A DNA stretch of 64,000 nucleotides. Source: Arsukibacterium sp. GTDB lineage: Bacteria > Pseudomonadota > Gammaproteobacteria > Enterobacterales > Alteromonadaceae. Position numbers and translations under genes: made by a program. Positions 36,834 to 45,906 of the stretch are shown here, in pieces; within the stretch, counting starts at the first letter, position 1; each line of letters starts with the position of its first letter. Under the pieces are notes generated by a model. That model was given only the letters and a program-made list of their open reading frames with translations. It was not told the DNA's origin and made no database searches. The DNA lies in assembly GCF_018402695.1 (NCBI RefSeq), contig NZ_JAGYIM010000024.1, positions 62,001-126,000 on the forward strand, written 5' to 3'.

Positions 36834-36895
36834 ACGTTAACTGAAGTGTACGTTAACTCACCATGCCAACCAAGTGTCATGCGACAAGCTGTCGC
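36834..36895. promoter_or_regulatory. candidate regulatory repeats between phosphatase and methyltransferase-like genes
   Basis: Two direct copies of ACGTTAACT start 16 bp apart (36834 and 36850). A perfect dyad GCGACA-AGC-TGTCGC lies at 36881-36895. They sit in the shared upstream region of two divergent genes. The spacing does not match the 11-bp Pho box period. Confidence 0.35.
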
Positions 36896-37045
36896 TATTT
36901 TCATTTAAGAATTACAGTTCAGACTATCAATTGAGTGTTTTGCTGGACAATTTTTAGCAGTGCAGGCTATCTTAGAACGAATGCGTTGTACTGTGGTCAT
37001 ACAAGTATGATGTTTAATAAGCTAATGAGTAGTACAAGGGAAGCT

Positions 37046-37897
37046 ATGAAAAATATAATAACAAACATAGTACTTACATTAAGCCTTAGTCTGGCTTGGC
37101 AAACACTGGCGGCAGAGGCGGATCCACGACAGAAACTAAGCGAGTTAGCACTTAGCAGTGAACGAAGTGCCGAACACATTGCCCGTAACCAGTATCGAAA
37201 TCCCGCAGATACGCTGCACTTTTTCGGTATAAAGCCCGATATGGCAGTACTTGAAGTATGGCCTGGCCGTGGATGGTATACCGAAATTCTGGCGCCCTAT
37301 TTAAAAGAGCAAGGCCATTTTACTATTGCCCAGTTCCAGCACGACGATGGTACATTAAAAGGTGAGAGGGCGAAGTTCTGGGCCCGTTTAAGCGCGAAAC
37401 TATCAGAGCGAATCAGTGAACGGGAAGCCCATTTTGGTACCGTTCATCAGGTCGAACTTGACCCCCCTTATTTCCAGCCTGCGTTAGCTGTCGAACAGTT
37501 TGATATGGTGCTGTCATTTCGTAACGCCCACATCTGGGATGAAAGCGGCCATTTATCTGCGACCTTGCAAACTTTGTATGATGTGATTAAACCCGGTGGC
37601 GTGCTGGGCTTAGTGGAGCACCGAGCCGCACATTTGTCAGATACCACCAGTGTGGCCGTTGAAGGATACCTTGATGAGGCCTATGTCATTGCTGCAGCAG
37701 AGCAAGTCGGCTTTCAGCTCGCTGCGCGCAGTGAAATTAACGCTAATTTGCTTGATAGTAAAGATCACCCGAAAGGGGTTTACACCTTGCCTCCCACGCT
37801 GGCCCTGGGTAACTATAACCGGGAAATGTATCTGGACATTGGGGAAAGTGACCGGATGACGCTGAAATTTATTAAACCCGCTGCTAACGCTGATTAA
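37046..37897 (+). CDS. exported class I methyltransferase-like protein
   Basis: This 283-aa protein has a clear signal peptide (MKNIITNIVLTLSLSLAWQ, cleavage near LAAEA) followed by a Rossmann-like methyltransferase domain of the COG4798 type. Motif I is VLEVWPGRGWYTEILAPYL; motif IV region is FDMVLSFRNAHIW; the post-motif KPGGVLGLVEHR is intact. I chose ATG 37046 because AAGGG lies 5 nt before it; upstream in-frame codons are not homologous. Export of a SAM-dependent fold to the periplasm, where SAM is not expected, is puzzling. It may have another ligand. No neighbour explains it. Confidence 0.78.
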   Translation: MKNIITNIVLTLSLSLAWQTLAAEADPRQKLSELALSSERSAEHIARNQYRNPADTLHFFGIKPDMAVLEVWPGRGWYTEILAPYLKEQGHFTIAQFQHDDGTLKGERAKFWARLSAKLSERISEREAHFGTVHQVELDPPYFQPALAVEQFDMVLSFRNAHIWDESGHLSATLQTLYDVIKPGGVLGLVEHRAAHLSDTTSVAVEGYLDEAYVIAAAEQVGFQLAARSEINANLLDSKDHPKGVYTLPPTLALGNYNREMYLDIGESDRMTLKFIKPAANAD

Positions 37898-38065
37898 CCA
37901 CATATGCGGCAAGCTAATTGTGCATGGCGAGCAATTGTGGGATGATTAGCGCTAGAGTAAATACTCAATATTCGGTTTATTGCCCGACAGTAAAGCACAA
38001 TCATTTATTGCAGGCAGCCATATTTAAAACTATAAAATAATAACCTTAATAGAAAGGAGAGGACG

Positions 38066-39721
38066 GTGGATAAAGTTTGGTTAAAGCGTTACCCGTCAGG
38101 TGTGCCCGCAGAAATTGATGCTGATCATTACCCTTCCCTGCTCGATATTTTTACCCAGAGCATTAGTCAGTTTGCTGATAGAACAGCCTTTATCAATATG
38201 GGTAAAAGCATCAGTTATCGTGAACTGGATAAATTAAGTAAAGCTTTTGCGGCTTATTTACAAAAAGATCTTGGCCTGAACAAAGGTGATGCCGTCGCCA
38301 TTATGATGCCGAATTTACTGCAATATCCGGTAGTGTTAATGGGTGTGTTACGTGCAGGCTGCACTGTCGTTAATGTTAACCCGCTTTATACCCCGCGCGA
38401 ACTGCAACACCAGTTATCTGATTCCAAAGCCAAAGCCATTGTCATTGTTGAAAACTTTGCCCATACCCTGGCAGCGGTAGAAAAACAACTTAACCTGGAA
38501 CATGTCATTCTGACTAAAATGGGGGACATGCTCGGTCTGGTAAAAGGTAGTATCGTTAATCTGGTGGTTAAACACGTTAAAAAGCTGGTTCCGGCATACT
38601 CGTTAAGTAAGTTTGTCAGCTTTAATGCGGTGCTGGAAAAAGGCCAGCATTTAAAATATCAGAAACCAGATGTCAGTGGTGAAGATATTGCTTTCTTGCA
38701 ATACACCGGCGGTACGACCGGGGTGTCAAAAGGTGCCATGTTAACCCATCGTAATATGGTCGCAAATCTGGAACAGTGCAGTGGTTTTCTTGACAGTTTT
38801 CTGGATAAAGGCAAAGAGCATGTGGTTACAGCACTACCGCTTTATCATATCTTTGCTTTAACGGCGAATTTCTTCACTTTCTTTAAATATGGCGGTACCA
38901 ATTTACTTATTACCAACCCGCGTGATATGCCGGCTTTTGTCAAAGAGCTGTCCAAGTTTCCTTTTACCGCTATTACCGGTGTCAATACATTGTTTAATGG
39001 CTTACTGAACACTCCCGGTTTTGCCGAATTGGATTTCAGCCGTTTAAAGCTGTCGTTAGGCGGTGGCATGGCGGTGCAGCGACCTGTTGCAGAACGCTGG
39101 AAAAAAGTAACAAAAACCCGTTTGCTCGAGGGCTATGGCTTAACCGAATGCTGTCCGCTGGTTACTTTAAGTCCGTTTGATTTGGATGATTTTAACGGTA
39201 GTATTGGTTTACCTGCACCCTCAACGTTAATTCGTTTGATAGACGAAGAGGGTAACGATGTCGCGGTGGGTGATCCAGGAGAAATGTTAGTACAGGGACC
39301 GCAGGTAATGCTAGGCTATTTGAACCGGCCGGAGGAAACTGCCAAAACCATTAAAGATGGCTGGCTGTATACCGGTGATATTGCGACGATGGATGCCGAA
39401 GGCTTCTTTTATATTGTTGATCGCAAAAAAGACATGATTATTGTCTCAGGCTTCAATGTGTTTCCGAATGAAATTGAAGAAGTTGTGGCAATGGACGAAA
39501 GAGTTCTGGAAGTCGCCGCTGTTGGCGTGGCCAACGATACGTCTGGTGAAATAGTCAAAGTGGTTATTGTTAAAAAAGACCCATCACTGACTGAAGCAGA
39601 CGTAATTGGCCACTGCAAACAACATTTAACGGGCTACAAGGTACCAAAACTGGTAGAATTCAGGAACGAATTACCGAAAACTAATGTGGGTAAAATTCTG
39701 CGGCGCGAGTTGCGGGATTGA
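38066..39721 (+). CDS. fadD: long-chain fatty acid-CoA ligase
   Basis: This 551-aa FadD activates long-chain fatty acids to acyl-CoA at the inner membrane, feeding beta-oxidation and lipid synthesis. The start is GTG 38066 ([15 protein letters not shown] matches E. coli FadD), with AGGAG 6 nt upstream. ANL-family motifs are complete: [14 protein letters not shown] for the AMP loop, [24 protein letters not shown] and the fatty-acyl signature [20 protein letters not shown]. The usual hairpin follows the stop, then rnd, the same order as in E. coli. Confidence 0.96.
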   Translation: MDKVWLKRYPSGVPAEIDADHYPSLLDIFTQSISQFADRTAFINMGKSISYRELDKLSKAFAAYLQKDLGLNKGDAVAIMMPNLLQYPVVLMGVLRAGCTVVNVNPLYTPRELQHQLSDSKAKAIVIVENFAHTLAAVEKQLNLEHVILTKMGDMLGLVKGSIVNLVVKHVKKLVPAYSLSKFVSFNAVLEKGQHLKYQKPDVSGEDIAFLQYTGGTTGVSKGAMLTHRNMVANLEQCSGFLDSFLDKGKEHVVTALPLYHIFALTANFFTFFKYGGTNLLITNPRDMPAFVKELSKFPFTAITGVNTLFNGLLNTPGFAELDFSRLKLSLGGGMAVQRPVAERWKKVTKTRLLEGYGLTECCPLVTLSPFDLDDFNGSIGLPAPSTLIRLIDEEGNDVAVGDPGEMLVQGPQVMLGYLNRPEETAKTIKDGWLYTGDIATMDAEGFFYIVDRKKDMIIVSGFNVFPNEIEEVVAMDERVLEVAAVGVANDTSGEIVKVVIVKKDPSLTEADVIGHCKQHLTGYKVPKLVEFRNELPKTNVGKILRRELRD

Positions 39722-39724
39722 TCC

Positions 39725-39752
39725 AAAGCCGGCGTTAGCCGGCTTTGTTTTT
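39725..39752 (+). terminator. rho-independent terminator after fadD
   Basis: A perfect 9-bp stem (AAAGCCGGC / GCCGGCTTT, loop GTTA) is followed by GTTTTT. It lies 3 nt after the fadD stop and 14 nt before the rnd start. Confidence 0.85.
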
Positions 39753-39765
39753 ATGAGAAGTGTGC

Positions 39766-40917
39766 ATGAGTTATGTTTTAACCGATAACCGCAGCCTGGC
39801 AGAGTATTGTCAGACTGCAGCTGGCCAGAGTGTGCTGGCAGTGGACTCTGAGTTTATCCGCCAGAGTACCTTGTATCCAAAGCTGGGCTTAGTACAGTTG
39901 TTTGATGGCAAACAGCTGGCATTGGTTGACCCACTGACTATTACTGACTGGCGACCGCTGGCACAGTTGTTTGCCGATGAAACCATCGTTAAAACTTTGC
40001 ATTCCTGTACAGAAGATCTTGAAGCGCTGGCGACTATTGGTATTAATCATATCCAGCCATTATTTGATACTCAACTGGCAGCAGAATTACTGGGGTGGGG
40101 CAGCAGTATCGGTTATGCCAAGCTGGTAGAGCGGGCCACCGGCGAAGTATTGGATAAAAGTGAATCACGCACCGACTGGTTAGCCCGGCCACTGGCAGCA
40201 AGGCAGCTGGAGTATGCGGCTAATGATGTGACTTACTTGCTGCCGCTGTATCACCACTTGCTGGCCCAGTTTACTAACCCGGTTTTATTGCCATTGCTAC
40301 TGGCCGAAGGCCAGCAACTGCAACAGCGGCGGGCAAGTCCATTGCCACCCCGGCTTAAGTATCTGGAAGTTAAAAATGGTTCACTGTTACGCAGCCGTGA
40401 GCTGGCGGTGTTGCGCGAACTAGTTGCCTGGCGTCTGGAATATGCGGCCAGTCGTGATTTAGCGCTCGGCCTGGTTATTAAAGATTTTCAAATGCTGGAA
40501 CTGGCAAAGCGCAAGCCGGGCTCGGTTGAAAGTTTACTTAATATTCCGGGAATGACTGGCCGGGATTTGCGCCGGCATGCCAAAACGTTAATCGAATTAA
40601 TAGAGCTGGCAAAGCAACTACCGCAAGAAGCCTGTCCGCAGGCATATTATCATCTGGAGCATTTCCCCGGCGAAAAAGTGGCGTTGGCAGAGCTGAGCCA
40701 GGCTGTTAAAGCAACAGCAGCTGACACTGAGATCCCAGCGGCATTTATATCGGTTCGGCGTCAGCTTCATGAATATTTTAACTGGTGTTGGCGGGTGACC
40801 GATCAGGAGAGAACGTTACTGCCGCTGCCGGAATATTTAACAGGCTGGCGGCAGCAATTGCTATTACCTAATTTACCAGTTCCGGCGCATGTGGCAAATT
40901 TGATCAAAAATCTATAA
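39766..40917 (+). CDS. rnd: ribonuclease D
   Basis: This 383-aa RNase D trims tRNA and other stable RNA 3' ends. The DEDDy exonuclease residues appear as AVDSEFIRQSTLYPKLGL (Exo I), LHSCTEDLEAL (Exo II) and EYAANDVTYLLPLY (Exo III). Two HRDC domains follow (about residues 210-290 and 300-380), the first with IPGMTGRDLRRHAKTLI. The start is ATG 39766 with GAGAAG 5 nt upstream; a GTG two codons earlier is unlikely. It follows the fadD terminator, so some independent expression is likely. Confidence 0.94.
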   Translation: MSYVLTDNRSLAEYCQTAAGQSVLAVDSEFIRQSTLYPKLGLVQLFDGKQLALVDPLTITDWRPLAQLFADETIVKTLHSCTEDLEALATIGINHIQPLFDTQLAAELLGWGSSIGYAKLVERATGEVLDKSESRTDWLARPLAARQLEYAANDVTYLLPLYHHLLAQFTNPVLLPLLLAEGQQLQQRRASPLPPRLKYLEVKNGSLLRSRELAVLRELVAWRLEYAASRDLALGLVIKDFQMLELAKRKPGSVESLLNIPGMTGRDLRRHAKTLIELIELAKQLPQEACPQAYYHLEHFPGEKVALAELSQAVKATAADTEIPAAFISVRRQLHEYFNWCWRVTDQERTLLPLPEYLTGWRQQLLLPNLPVPAHVANLIKNL

Positions 40918-41054
40918 TTAACGTTGTTATCAGTTAATCAGATCAATAGAAAAATTTGGTTAATTTGTGCAAAAATCTGCAATAAAAAAAGCTGATCTCT
41001 TTCAGTTAAGTGTGACGTAAACATTACGCAACTAATAACTGAAGGGTAATAACC

Positions 41055-42449
41055 ATGAAAGGAATACTAAAATTTGCCGTTCCGGCAGTTTTAACTTTAT
41101 CACTTACCGGTTGTTTTGATAGTGATTCAGATTTACCAACTCCAACTCCACCACCACCGCCACCACCACCGGTAGTTGACGCTACCTTGCGGGTAGTGCA
41201 TGCATCCTTTGACGCACCAGACGTTAATGTCAGTGTTAATGGTGATGTCGTTATCGAAGGTTTAGCCTATGGCAGCAGTTCTGAAAGCTTTAGCTTACCG
41301 CCGGCTGATTATGCGGTAGCCGTAGATGCTATTTTGCCCGGAGAAGATAATACCGCAACAGTAATCGATGTTCCCGAATTGGCCCTGGCCGAAGCAACTA
41401 ACTATAAAGTATTTGCCGTGGGACTGGTAGCTGATGAAACCCTGGCACCTTTAGTTGTAACGTCTGATGTCGCTGATTTAGCAGAAGGTAATGTCCGGCT
41501 GCAAGTCGTGCATGCGGCTTCGGCAGCCCCTGCAGTCGATGTGCATGTTACTGCACCCGATGAAGAGCTGGGTGCACCGCTTACTACCCTGGCGTTCACT
41601 GAATTTACCGACGCGCTGGATGTACCAGCCGGCGATTACCGGGTACGGATCACCCTGCCGGGTACCGACACCGTGGTATTTGACAGCAACACGCTGGAAC
41701 TGGCCGGAGGTATGGATTTAGTTGTTGCTGCTATTAACAGCGAATACTCCGGTGAATCGCCGGTATCATTGATTGCAGTCACCCCGGAAGGCGAAGTGCT
41801 GCCGATTCTGGATGATGGTACAACCTCGTCGCTGCGGGTTGTGCATAATGTCTCAGACGCACCGGCGGTCGATATCGTGGTTAACGATAATTTTGCCGAG
41901 CCATTGGTATCAGACTTAGCTTTCCCGGATTTCACCGGCTATGTTACGCCAGCGCCGGGTGACTACAACGTAAAAGTTGCCGTAGCAAACACTGAAACGG
42001 CAGTAATTGACGCAGACGTAACCCTGGAAGATGGCGTATTCTACACTGTGCTGGCCGTTGGCTCGCTAAGTGATGCTGATGATTTCGCCATTGAGCCGCT
42101 GATCCTGATGGACGACACCCGTACTGTCGCGACTGAAGCCCGGGTACGCATCGTGCACGGCTCAACCCTGGCCGGTAATGTTGATATTTACGTAACAGCT
42201 GACGGTGATATCAGTGAAGCAATGCCAGCGTTCAGCGACGTGCCGTTTAAAGCAGAAACCGGCTATGTGCCGCTGGCCGCAGGTGAGTACTTCGTTACAG
42301 TAACCCCAACTGGTACTAAAACAGCTGCTATAGAAACCGGTGCTTTAACGCTGGAAGCCAATAAGATATACACCGCTATTGCCCGCGATGGTGCAGGCTT
42401 AATGGGGGTAGGTTTAACCGTAATGGACGGCTTTGTCGCCGAGGAATAA
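41055..42449 (+). CDS. DUF4397 repeat lipoprotein
   Basis: This 464-aa lipoprotein has lipobox LTGC (Cys 20), with Phe-Asp at +2/+3, so either membrane is possible. A threonine/proline linker (residues 28-40, eight consecutive prolines) is followed by four repeats of about 100 aa starting near residues 42, 146, 259 and 362. Each repeat opens with a [LV]R[VI]VH...AP.V[DN]V motif and contains a Y-x-V-AVGL-like closing strand. These match the DUF4397 beta-sandwich family. The function is unknown; a surface or periplasmic binding role is conjectural. A strong terminator follows. Confidence 0.85.
   Translation: MKGILKFAVPAVLTLSLTGCFDSDSDLPTPTPPPPPPPPVVDATLRVVHASFDAPDVNVSVNGDVVIEGLAYGSSSESFSLPPADYAVAVDAILPGEDNTATVIDVPELALAEATNYKVFAVGLVADETLAPLVVTSDVADLAEGNVRLQVVHAASAAPAVDVHVTAPDEELGAPLTTLAFTEFTDALDVPAGDYRVRITLPGTDTVVFDSNTLELAGGMDLVVAAINSEYSGESPVSLIAVTPEGEVLPILDDGTTSSLRVVHNVSDAPAVDIVVNDNFAEPLVSDLAFPDFTGYVTPAPGDYNVKVAVANTETAVIDADVTLEDGVFYTVLAVGSLSDADDFAIEPLILMDDTRTVATEARVRIVHGSTLAGNVDIYVTADGDISEAMPAFSDVPFKAETGYVPLAAGEYFVTVTPTGTKTAAIETGALTLEANKIYTAIARDGAGLMGVGLTVMDGFVAEE
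41136..41171 (+). repeat. CCA-type triplet microsatellite in the lipoprotein linker
   Basis: About 36 nt of near-repeated CCA/CCG/ACT triplets encode the Thr-Pro/poly-Pro linker between the lipid anchor and the first DUF4397 repeat. Slippage here would change linker length without breaking the frame. Confidence 0.6.
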
Positions 42450-42481
42450 GCCACTTTAACGGTTCTGTAAAAGTCGCTTAG

Positions 42482-42506
42482 AAACGCCCGCATTTGCGGG
42501 CGTTTT
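42482..42506 (+). terminator. terminator after the DUF4397 gene
   Basis: A perfect 10-bp stem (AAACGCCCGC / GCGGGCGTTT, loop ATTT) ends in a short T run, 33 nt past the stop. The facing AcuI-type gene ends 27 nt further on, and the symmetric A tract may serve it too. Confidence 0.85.
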
Positions 42507-42532
42507 ACGTTTAAATCGGCGCATTGTGATCA

Positions 42533-43510
42533 TCACATTTTCACGATGACTCTGCCTTGAACCTTACCTGCCAGTAACGCTGAGGCGGTATCAATTACTT
42601 CATCTAACGAAATAACCTGGCTTATGGCGTTAAAATCTTCCGGGCTGAGTATTTCACTTAAATGCTGCCAGGCCTGCACGCGATCAGCGAGCGGGCGCAT
42701 TACGCTATCAATACCGTATAAGGTTACCCCGCGCAGAATAAAGGGCGCAACGGATGAAGGGAAGTCCATGCCCTGTGCCAAACCACAGGCCGCAACGGCG
42801 CCGCCATAGCGGGTACTGGCACAGGCATTGGCCAGGGTATGACTTCCCACACAATCTACGACACCGGCCCAGCGCTCTTTTTGTAGCGGTTTACCCGGTG
42901 CATTTAGCTGCTCACGGTTAATGATCTCTGTAGCGCCCAGTTGTTTCAGATAGTCGCTTTCGTCTGGTCGCCCTGTTGCCGCGACTACCTGATAACCCAA
43001 TTTACTTAATAAACGCACCGCATAGCTGCCTACGCCGCCATTGGCACCGGTCACCAGCACCTCACCGTGTTTTGGCGTGATACCATGCTTTTGCAATGCT
43101 AAGACACACAACATGGCCGTGTAGCCAGCGGTGCCCACCGCCATCGCATGTTCAGGGGTTAAACTCTCTGGCAGGGAAATCAGCCAGCTACTGTCGAGGC
43201 GGGCTTTTTGCGCCAGACCACCCCAGTGCCCCTCACCAACCCCAAAACCATTAAGTAAAACCTTGTCTCCCGCTACAAATCGGGCAGAGTCGGATTGGAT
43301 AACCTCTCCAACCAAATCAATACCCGGCACCATAGGAAAACTGCGCACCACCGGCGCTTTACCGGTAATGGCCAGGGCATCTTTATAATTGATGGTACTG
43401 GCGATTACTTTGACGGTAACATCGCCTACAGGTAGCTGTTGTTCGTCCACCTCGCTTACAGCTGAGTGATATCCCTCATTGTCTTTATTAATTAAAATGG
43501 CTTTAAACAT
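42533..43510 (-). CDS. acuI: AcuI/YhdH-type acrylyl-CoA reductase (zinc-free MDR)
   Basis: This 325-aa medium-chain reductase lacks structural zinc cysteines. Motifs of the YhdH/AcuI group are present: INYKDALAITGKAPVVRSFP at the N terminus, VPGIDLVGEV, LVTGANGGVGSYAVRLL for NADP binding and GLAQGMDFPSSVAPFILRGV. AcuI reduces acryloyl-CoA to propionyl-CoA with NADPH and protects against acrylate, also from DMSP. The start is ATG 43510 with GGAG 6 nt upstream; an ATG four codons earlier overlaps that site. No DMSP genes are adjacent, so the physiological role is open. Confidence 0.88.
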   Translation of the reverse strand: MFKAILINKDNEGYHSAVSEVDEQQLPVGDVTVKVIASTINYKDALAITGKAPVVRSFPMVPGIDLVGEVIQSDSARFVAGDKVLLNGFGVGEGHWGGLAQKARLDSSWLISLPESLTPEHAMAVGTAGYTAMLCVLALQKHGITPKHGEVLVTGANGGVGSYAVRLLSKLGYQVVAATGRPDESDYLKQLGATEIINREQLNAPGKPLQKERWAGVVDCVGSHTLANACASTRYGGAVAACGLAQGMDFPSSVAPFILRGVTLYGIDSVMRPLADRVQAWQHLSEILSPEDFNAISQVISLDEVIDTASALLAGKVQGRVIVKM

Positions 43511-43610
43511 GCATTGCTCCATTAAAATTTATCAATTGTCAGGTCTAAAATGGGCGATGTGCAGTCACTTTGCAAGTAATTGCTTACTGATGCTGATGTG
43601 TTGCAGGACT

Positions 43611-43638
43611 AAATAAAAAGCCCGCTACTAAGCGGGCT
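43611..43638 (-). terminator. rho-independent terminator of the min operon
   Basis: On the minus strand an 8-bp stem (AGCCCGCT / AGCGGGCT, 4-nt loop) is followed by a T-rich tract, 25 nt past the minE stop. Confidence 0.85.
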
Positions 43639-43663
43639 GATAATTGATGTAACCGTTAAAAAC

Positions 43664-43924
43664 TTAGCGCTTATCATCCGGGAAGGTGACGTTTAGTTCC
43701 AGTACCGAGATCTGGTCGCCGCGCTGCTCCAGCGATACGGCAATTTGATCAGCCGGAATATCCACGTATTTGCGGATAACTTCCAGAATATCGCGTTCTA
43801 ATTGCGGCAGATAATCCGGGCCGTTGCGGCGTTTGCGCTCGTGCGCGACAATAATCTGCAGCCGCTCTTTGGCGGTGCTGGCGGTATTTTTCTTACTTGA
43901 GCGAAAATAATCCAGTAATGACAT
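43664..43924 (-). CDS. minE: cell division topological specificity factor MinE
   Basis: MinE, 86 aa, drives pole-to-pole oscillation of MinD and so places the division septum at mid-cell. The N-terminal membrane-targeting helix ([12 protein letters not shown]), the anti-MinCD segment ([16 protein letters not shown]) and the C-terminal topological domain ([16 protein letters not shown]) are intact. It lies 3 nt after minD, last gene of minC-minD-minE. Confidence 0.97.
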   Translation of the reverse strand: MSLLDYFRSSKKNTASTAKERLQIIVAHERKRRNGPDYLPQLERDILEVIRKYVDIPADQIAVSLEQRGDQISVLELNVTFPDDKR

Positions 43925-43927
43925 CGG

Positions 43928-44737
43928 TTAACCTCCAAAAATCCTTTTAATAAAGCCCTTTTTCTCCACGTTCAGAAAACGAAATGGCACTTGCTCGCCC
44001 AGTAAGCGCTTTATGGTATCCAGGTAAGCCTGGCCGGCGTCGCTGTCTTTATCCAGAATAACCGGCTGGCCCGAGTTAGAGGCATTCAATACCGCTTGTG
44101 ATTCCGGAATAACGCCAACTAATTCAATCGCCAGAATTTCTTTCACGTCCTCAACACTGAGCATTTCGCCTTTTTCTACCCGCTCCGGGTTATAGCGGGT
44201 TAGCAACAAATGCTCTTTAATGCCTTCCAGACCTTGCTCGGCGCGGCGTGATTTGCTGGATAACATGCCCAGAATGCGATCGGAATCTCGTACCGACGAG
44301 ACTTCAGGGTTGGTTACCACTACCGCTTCATCGGCAAAATACAGCGCCATCATGGCGCCGGATTCAATACCGGCCGGTGAGTCACAGATAATAAAGTCGA
44401 AGTCTTTAGCCAGCTCGTTTAATACTTTTTCGACGCCTTCGCGGGTCAGCGCGTCTTTGTCACGGGTTTGAGACGCGGGCAGAATAAACAGGTTGTCGGT
44501 GCGCTTATCTTTAATCAGGGTTTGTTTTAAATTCGCTTCGCCATTAATTACATTAACAAAGTCGTACACCACCCGGCGTTCGCAACCCATGATTAAGTCG
44601 AGGTTACGTAGGCCGATATCAAAATCGACGATAACGGTTTTATGGCCGGCCAGCGCCAGGCCGGTACCGATAGCGGCACTGGATGTGGTTTTGCCAACAC
44701 CGCCTTTACCCGATGTCACCACAATAATTTTTGCCAT
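43928..44737 (-). CDS. minD: septum site-determining ATPase MinD
   Basis: MinD, 269 aa, is a membrane-cycling ParA/MinD ATPase that recruits MinC. The deviant Walker A KGGVGKTTSSAA, the IICDSPAGIESGA Walker B region and the C-terminal amphipathic membrane helix (NVEKKGFIKRIFGG) are present. It follows minC by 11 nt. Confidence 0.97.
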   Translation of the reverse strand: MAKIIVVTSGKGGVGKTTSSAAIGTGLALAGHKTVIVDFDIGLRNLDLIMGCERRVVYDFVNVINGEANLKQTLIKDKRTDNLFILPASQTRDKDALTREGVEKVLNELAKDFDFIICDSPAGIESGAMMALYFADEAVVVTNPEVSSVRDSDRILGMLSSKSRRAEQGLEGIKEHLLLTRYNPERVEKGEMLSVEDVKEILAIELVGVIPESQAVLNASNSGQPVILDKDSDAGQAYLDTIKRLLGEQVPFRFLNVEKKGFIKRIFGG

Positions 44738-44748
44738 ATTGAGTATCC

Positions 44749-45480
44749 TTACACTAATTCAGAGATGACTAAGCTATCGTCCTGCATCTTAATGCAGGCT
44801 GATTTGCCCCAAAATTTGCCCTGCAAACTATCACTAAGCCAGTAATTGCCGGCAATAGACACCAGTTCAGCCTGCAGGTTATAACAATAAATACGCTTGC
44901 TGGTATCGCCACTGGCACCGGCAATCGCCTTGCCTCGCAGCGAGCCGTAGATATGAATATTGCCATCGGCAATCACTTCTGCCCCGGCGCCCACCGCACC
45001 TTTAACAATTAAGTCGGTACCTTTGGCATAAATTTGCTGGCCCGAACGCACTGTTTGCTCGACCACTTTGCTATCCATTGTTGTTGCTGCAGCAACAGCG
45101 GAGGTAGGAGCAGCCCCGTTAGCCGGGCCATTCGCTGGCGGCTGAGCGACTGTTTGCTCTTTGGCTTTTACGCTGGCTTTACCCGCTTGCAATACGGCCA
45201 GGCCGGCGGCATGGGCAGCAGCTTTTTGCTCAGGGGTTGCGGCGGTTACGCCAACCAGTACCAGTTTCAGCTCGATAAACAGCTTCTTTAACGAGACAAA
45301 GTCGGGTGTTTGGCTAACATCGCTAAGGTTGAGAACGATAGGAGCCTGCAGAAAAAATGCAGGGGCTTGCGCCAGTTTGGCGCTTAATAATTTTTGCAGG
45401 GTTGCCACGCTTACATCAGCACAATGCAACACTGACATAGGGAATAAACTCCCTTTCAGTTCTAACGAATTATCGGACAT
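44749..45480 (-). CDS. minC: septum site-determining protein MinC
   Basis: MinC, 243 aa, inhibits FtsZ polymerisation away from mid-cell. The N-terminal FtsZ-binding domain (SLELKGSLFPMSVLHC, APAFFLQAPIVLNLSD) and the C-terminal beta-helix that binds MinD (VRSGQQIYAKGTDLIVKG, GNIHIYGSLRGKA) are clear, joined by an alanine/proline linker around residues 115-145. The frame also opens at ATG 45561, but ATG 45480 matches homologues; neither has a strong ribosome site. It is divergent from ycgL. Confidence 0.93.
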   Translation of the reverse strand: MSDNSLELKGSLFPMSVLHCADVSVATLQKLLSAKLAQAPAFFLQAPIVLNLSDVSQTPDFVSLKKLFIELKLVLVGVTAATPEQKAAAHAAGLAVLQAGKASVKAKEQTVAQPPANGPANGAAPTSAVAAATTMDSKVVEQTVRSGQQIYAKGTDLIVKGAVGAGAEVIADGNIHIYGSLRGKAIAGASGDTSKRIYCYNLQAELVSIAGNYWLSDSLQGKFWGKSACIKMQDDSLVISELV

Positions 45481-45623
45481 AAAACTATCGGCGCACGCGT
45501 TATTTTTGTCACTGCGATAAGCAGTATTATTTATGCACCTGACGTACTGGTCAGTGCGCATTACCTGTGCTTCATGTTATAGTTTCGCCCTCTGTTAGGC
45601 AAGGTAGCGAAGACGTTTTATTG

Positions 45624-45905
45624 ATGTTATGTGTTGTTTATAAAAGCCCGCGCAAAGAGGGCACTTACCTGTATGTTGAACGGCGCGACGATTTCAGTCC
45701 GGTGCCCGCTGCTTTAATGACCACTTTTGGTAAGCCGCAGCTGGTTACAGTAATTAATCTGGCGAAGCGGGAACATTTAGCCCAGGTTGATATTCATAAG
45801 TTACGTTCTGCTCTCAGTTCACAGGGGTTTTATCTGCAGTTACCACCCCCACCCGAAAACCTGCTGGCTCAGCATAAAGCCAGTATCCAGACAGAAAAAG
45901 GTTAG
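45624..45905 (+). CDS. ycgL: YcgL domain protein
   Basis: This 93-aa protein of the UPF0745/YcgL family has MLCVVYKSPRKEGTYLYVE and the near-invariant GFYLQLPPPPENLL tail. It has a compact alpha/beta fold of unknown function. It is found opposite minC in many gammaproteobacteria, as here, which supports the assignment. The start at ATG 45624 gives the family length; the frame is open further upstream without homology. The next gene begins 1 nt after its stop. Confidence 0.9.
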   Translation: MLCVVYKSPRKEGTYLYVERRDDFSPVPAALMTTFGKPQLVTVINLAKREHLAQVDIHKLRSALSSQGFYLQLPPPPENLLAQHKASIQTEKG

Positions 45906-45906
45906 T

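Noticed and set aside
36841-36900. Pho box upstream of the alkaline phosphatase
   Set aside because: TGTCAT-like pieces are present but not at the 11-bp spacing of PhoB sites.
41055-42449. Large secreted adhesin
   Set aside because: The lipobox and DUF4397 repeats fit a lipoprotein; no adhesin or secretion-system signature is present.
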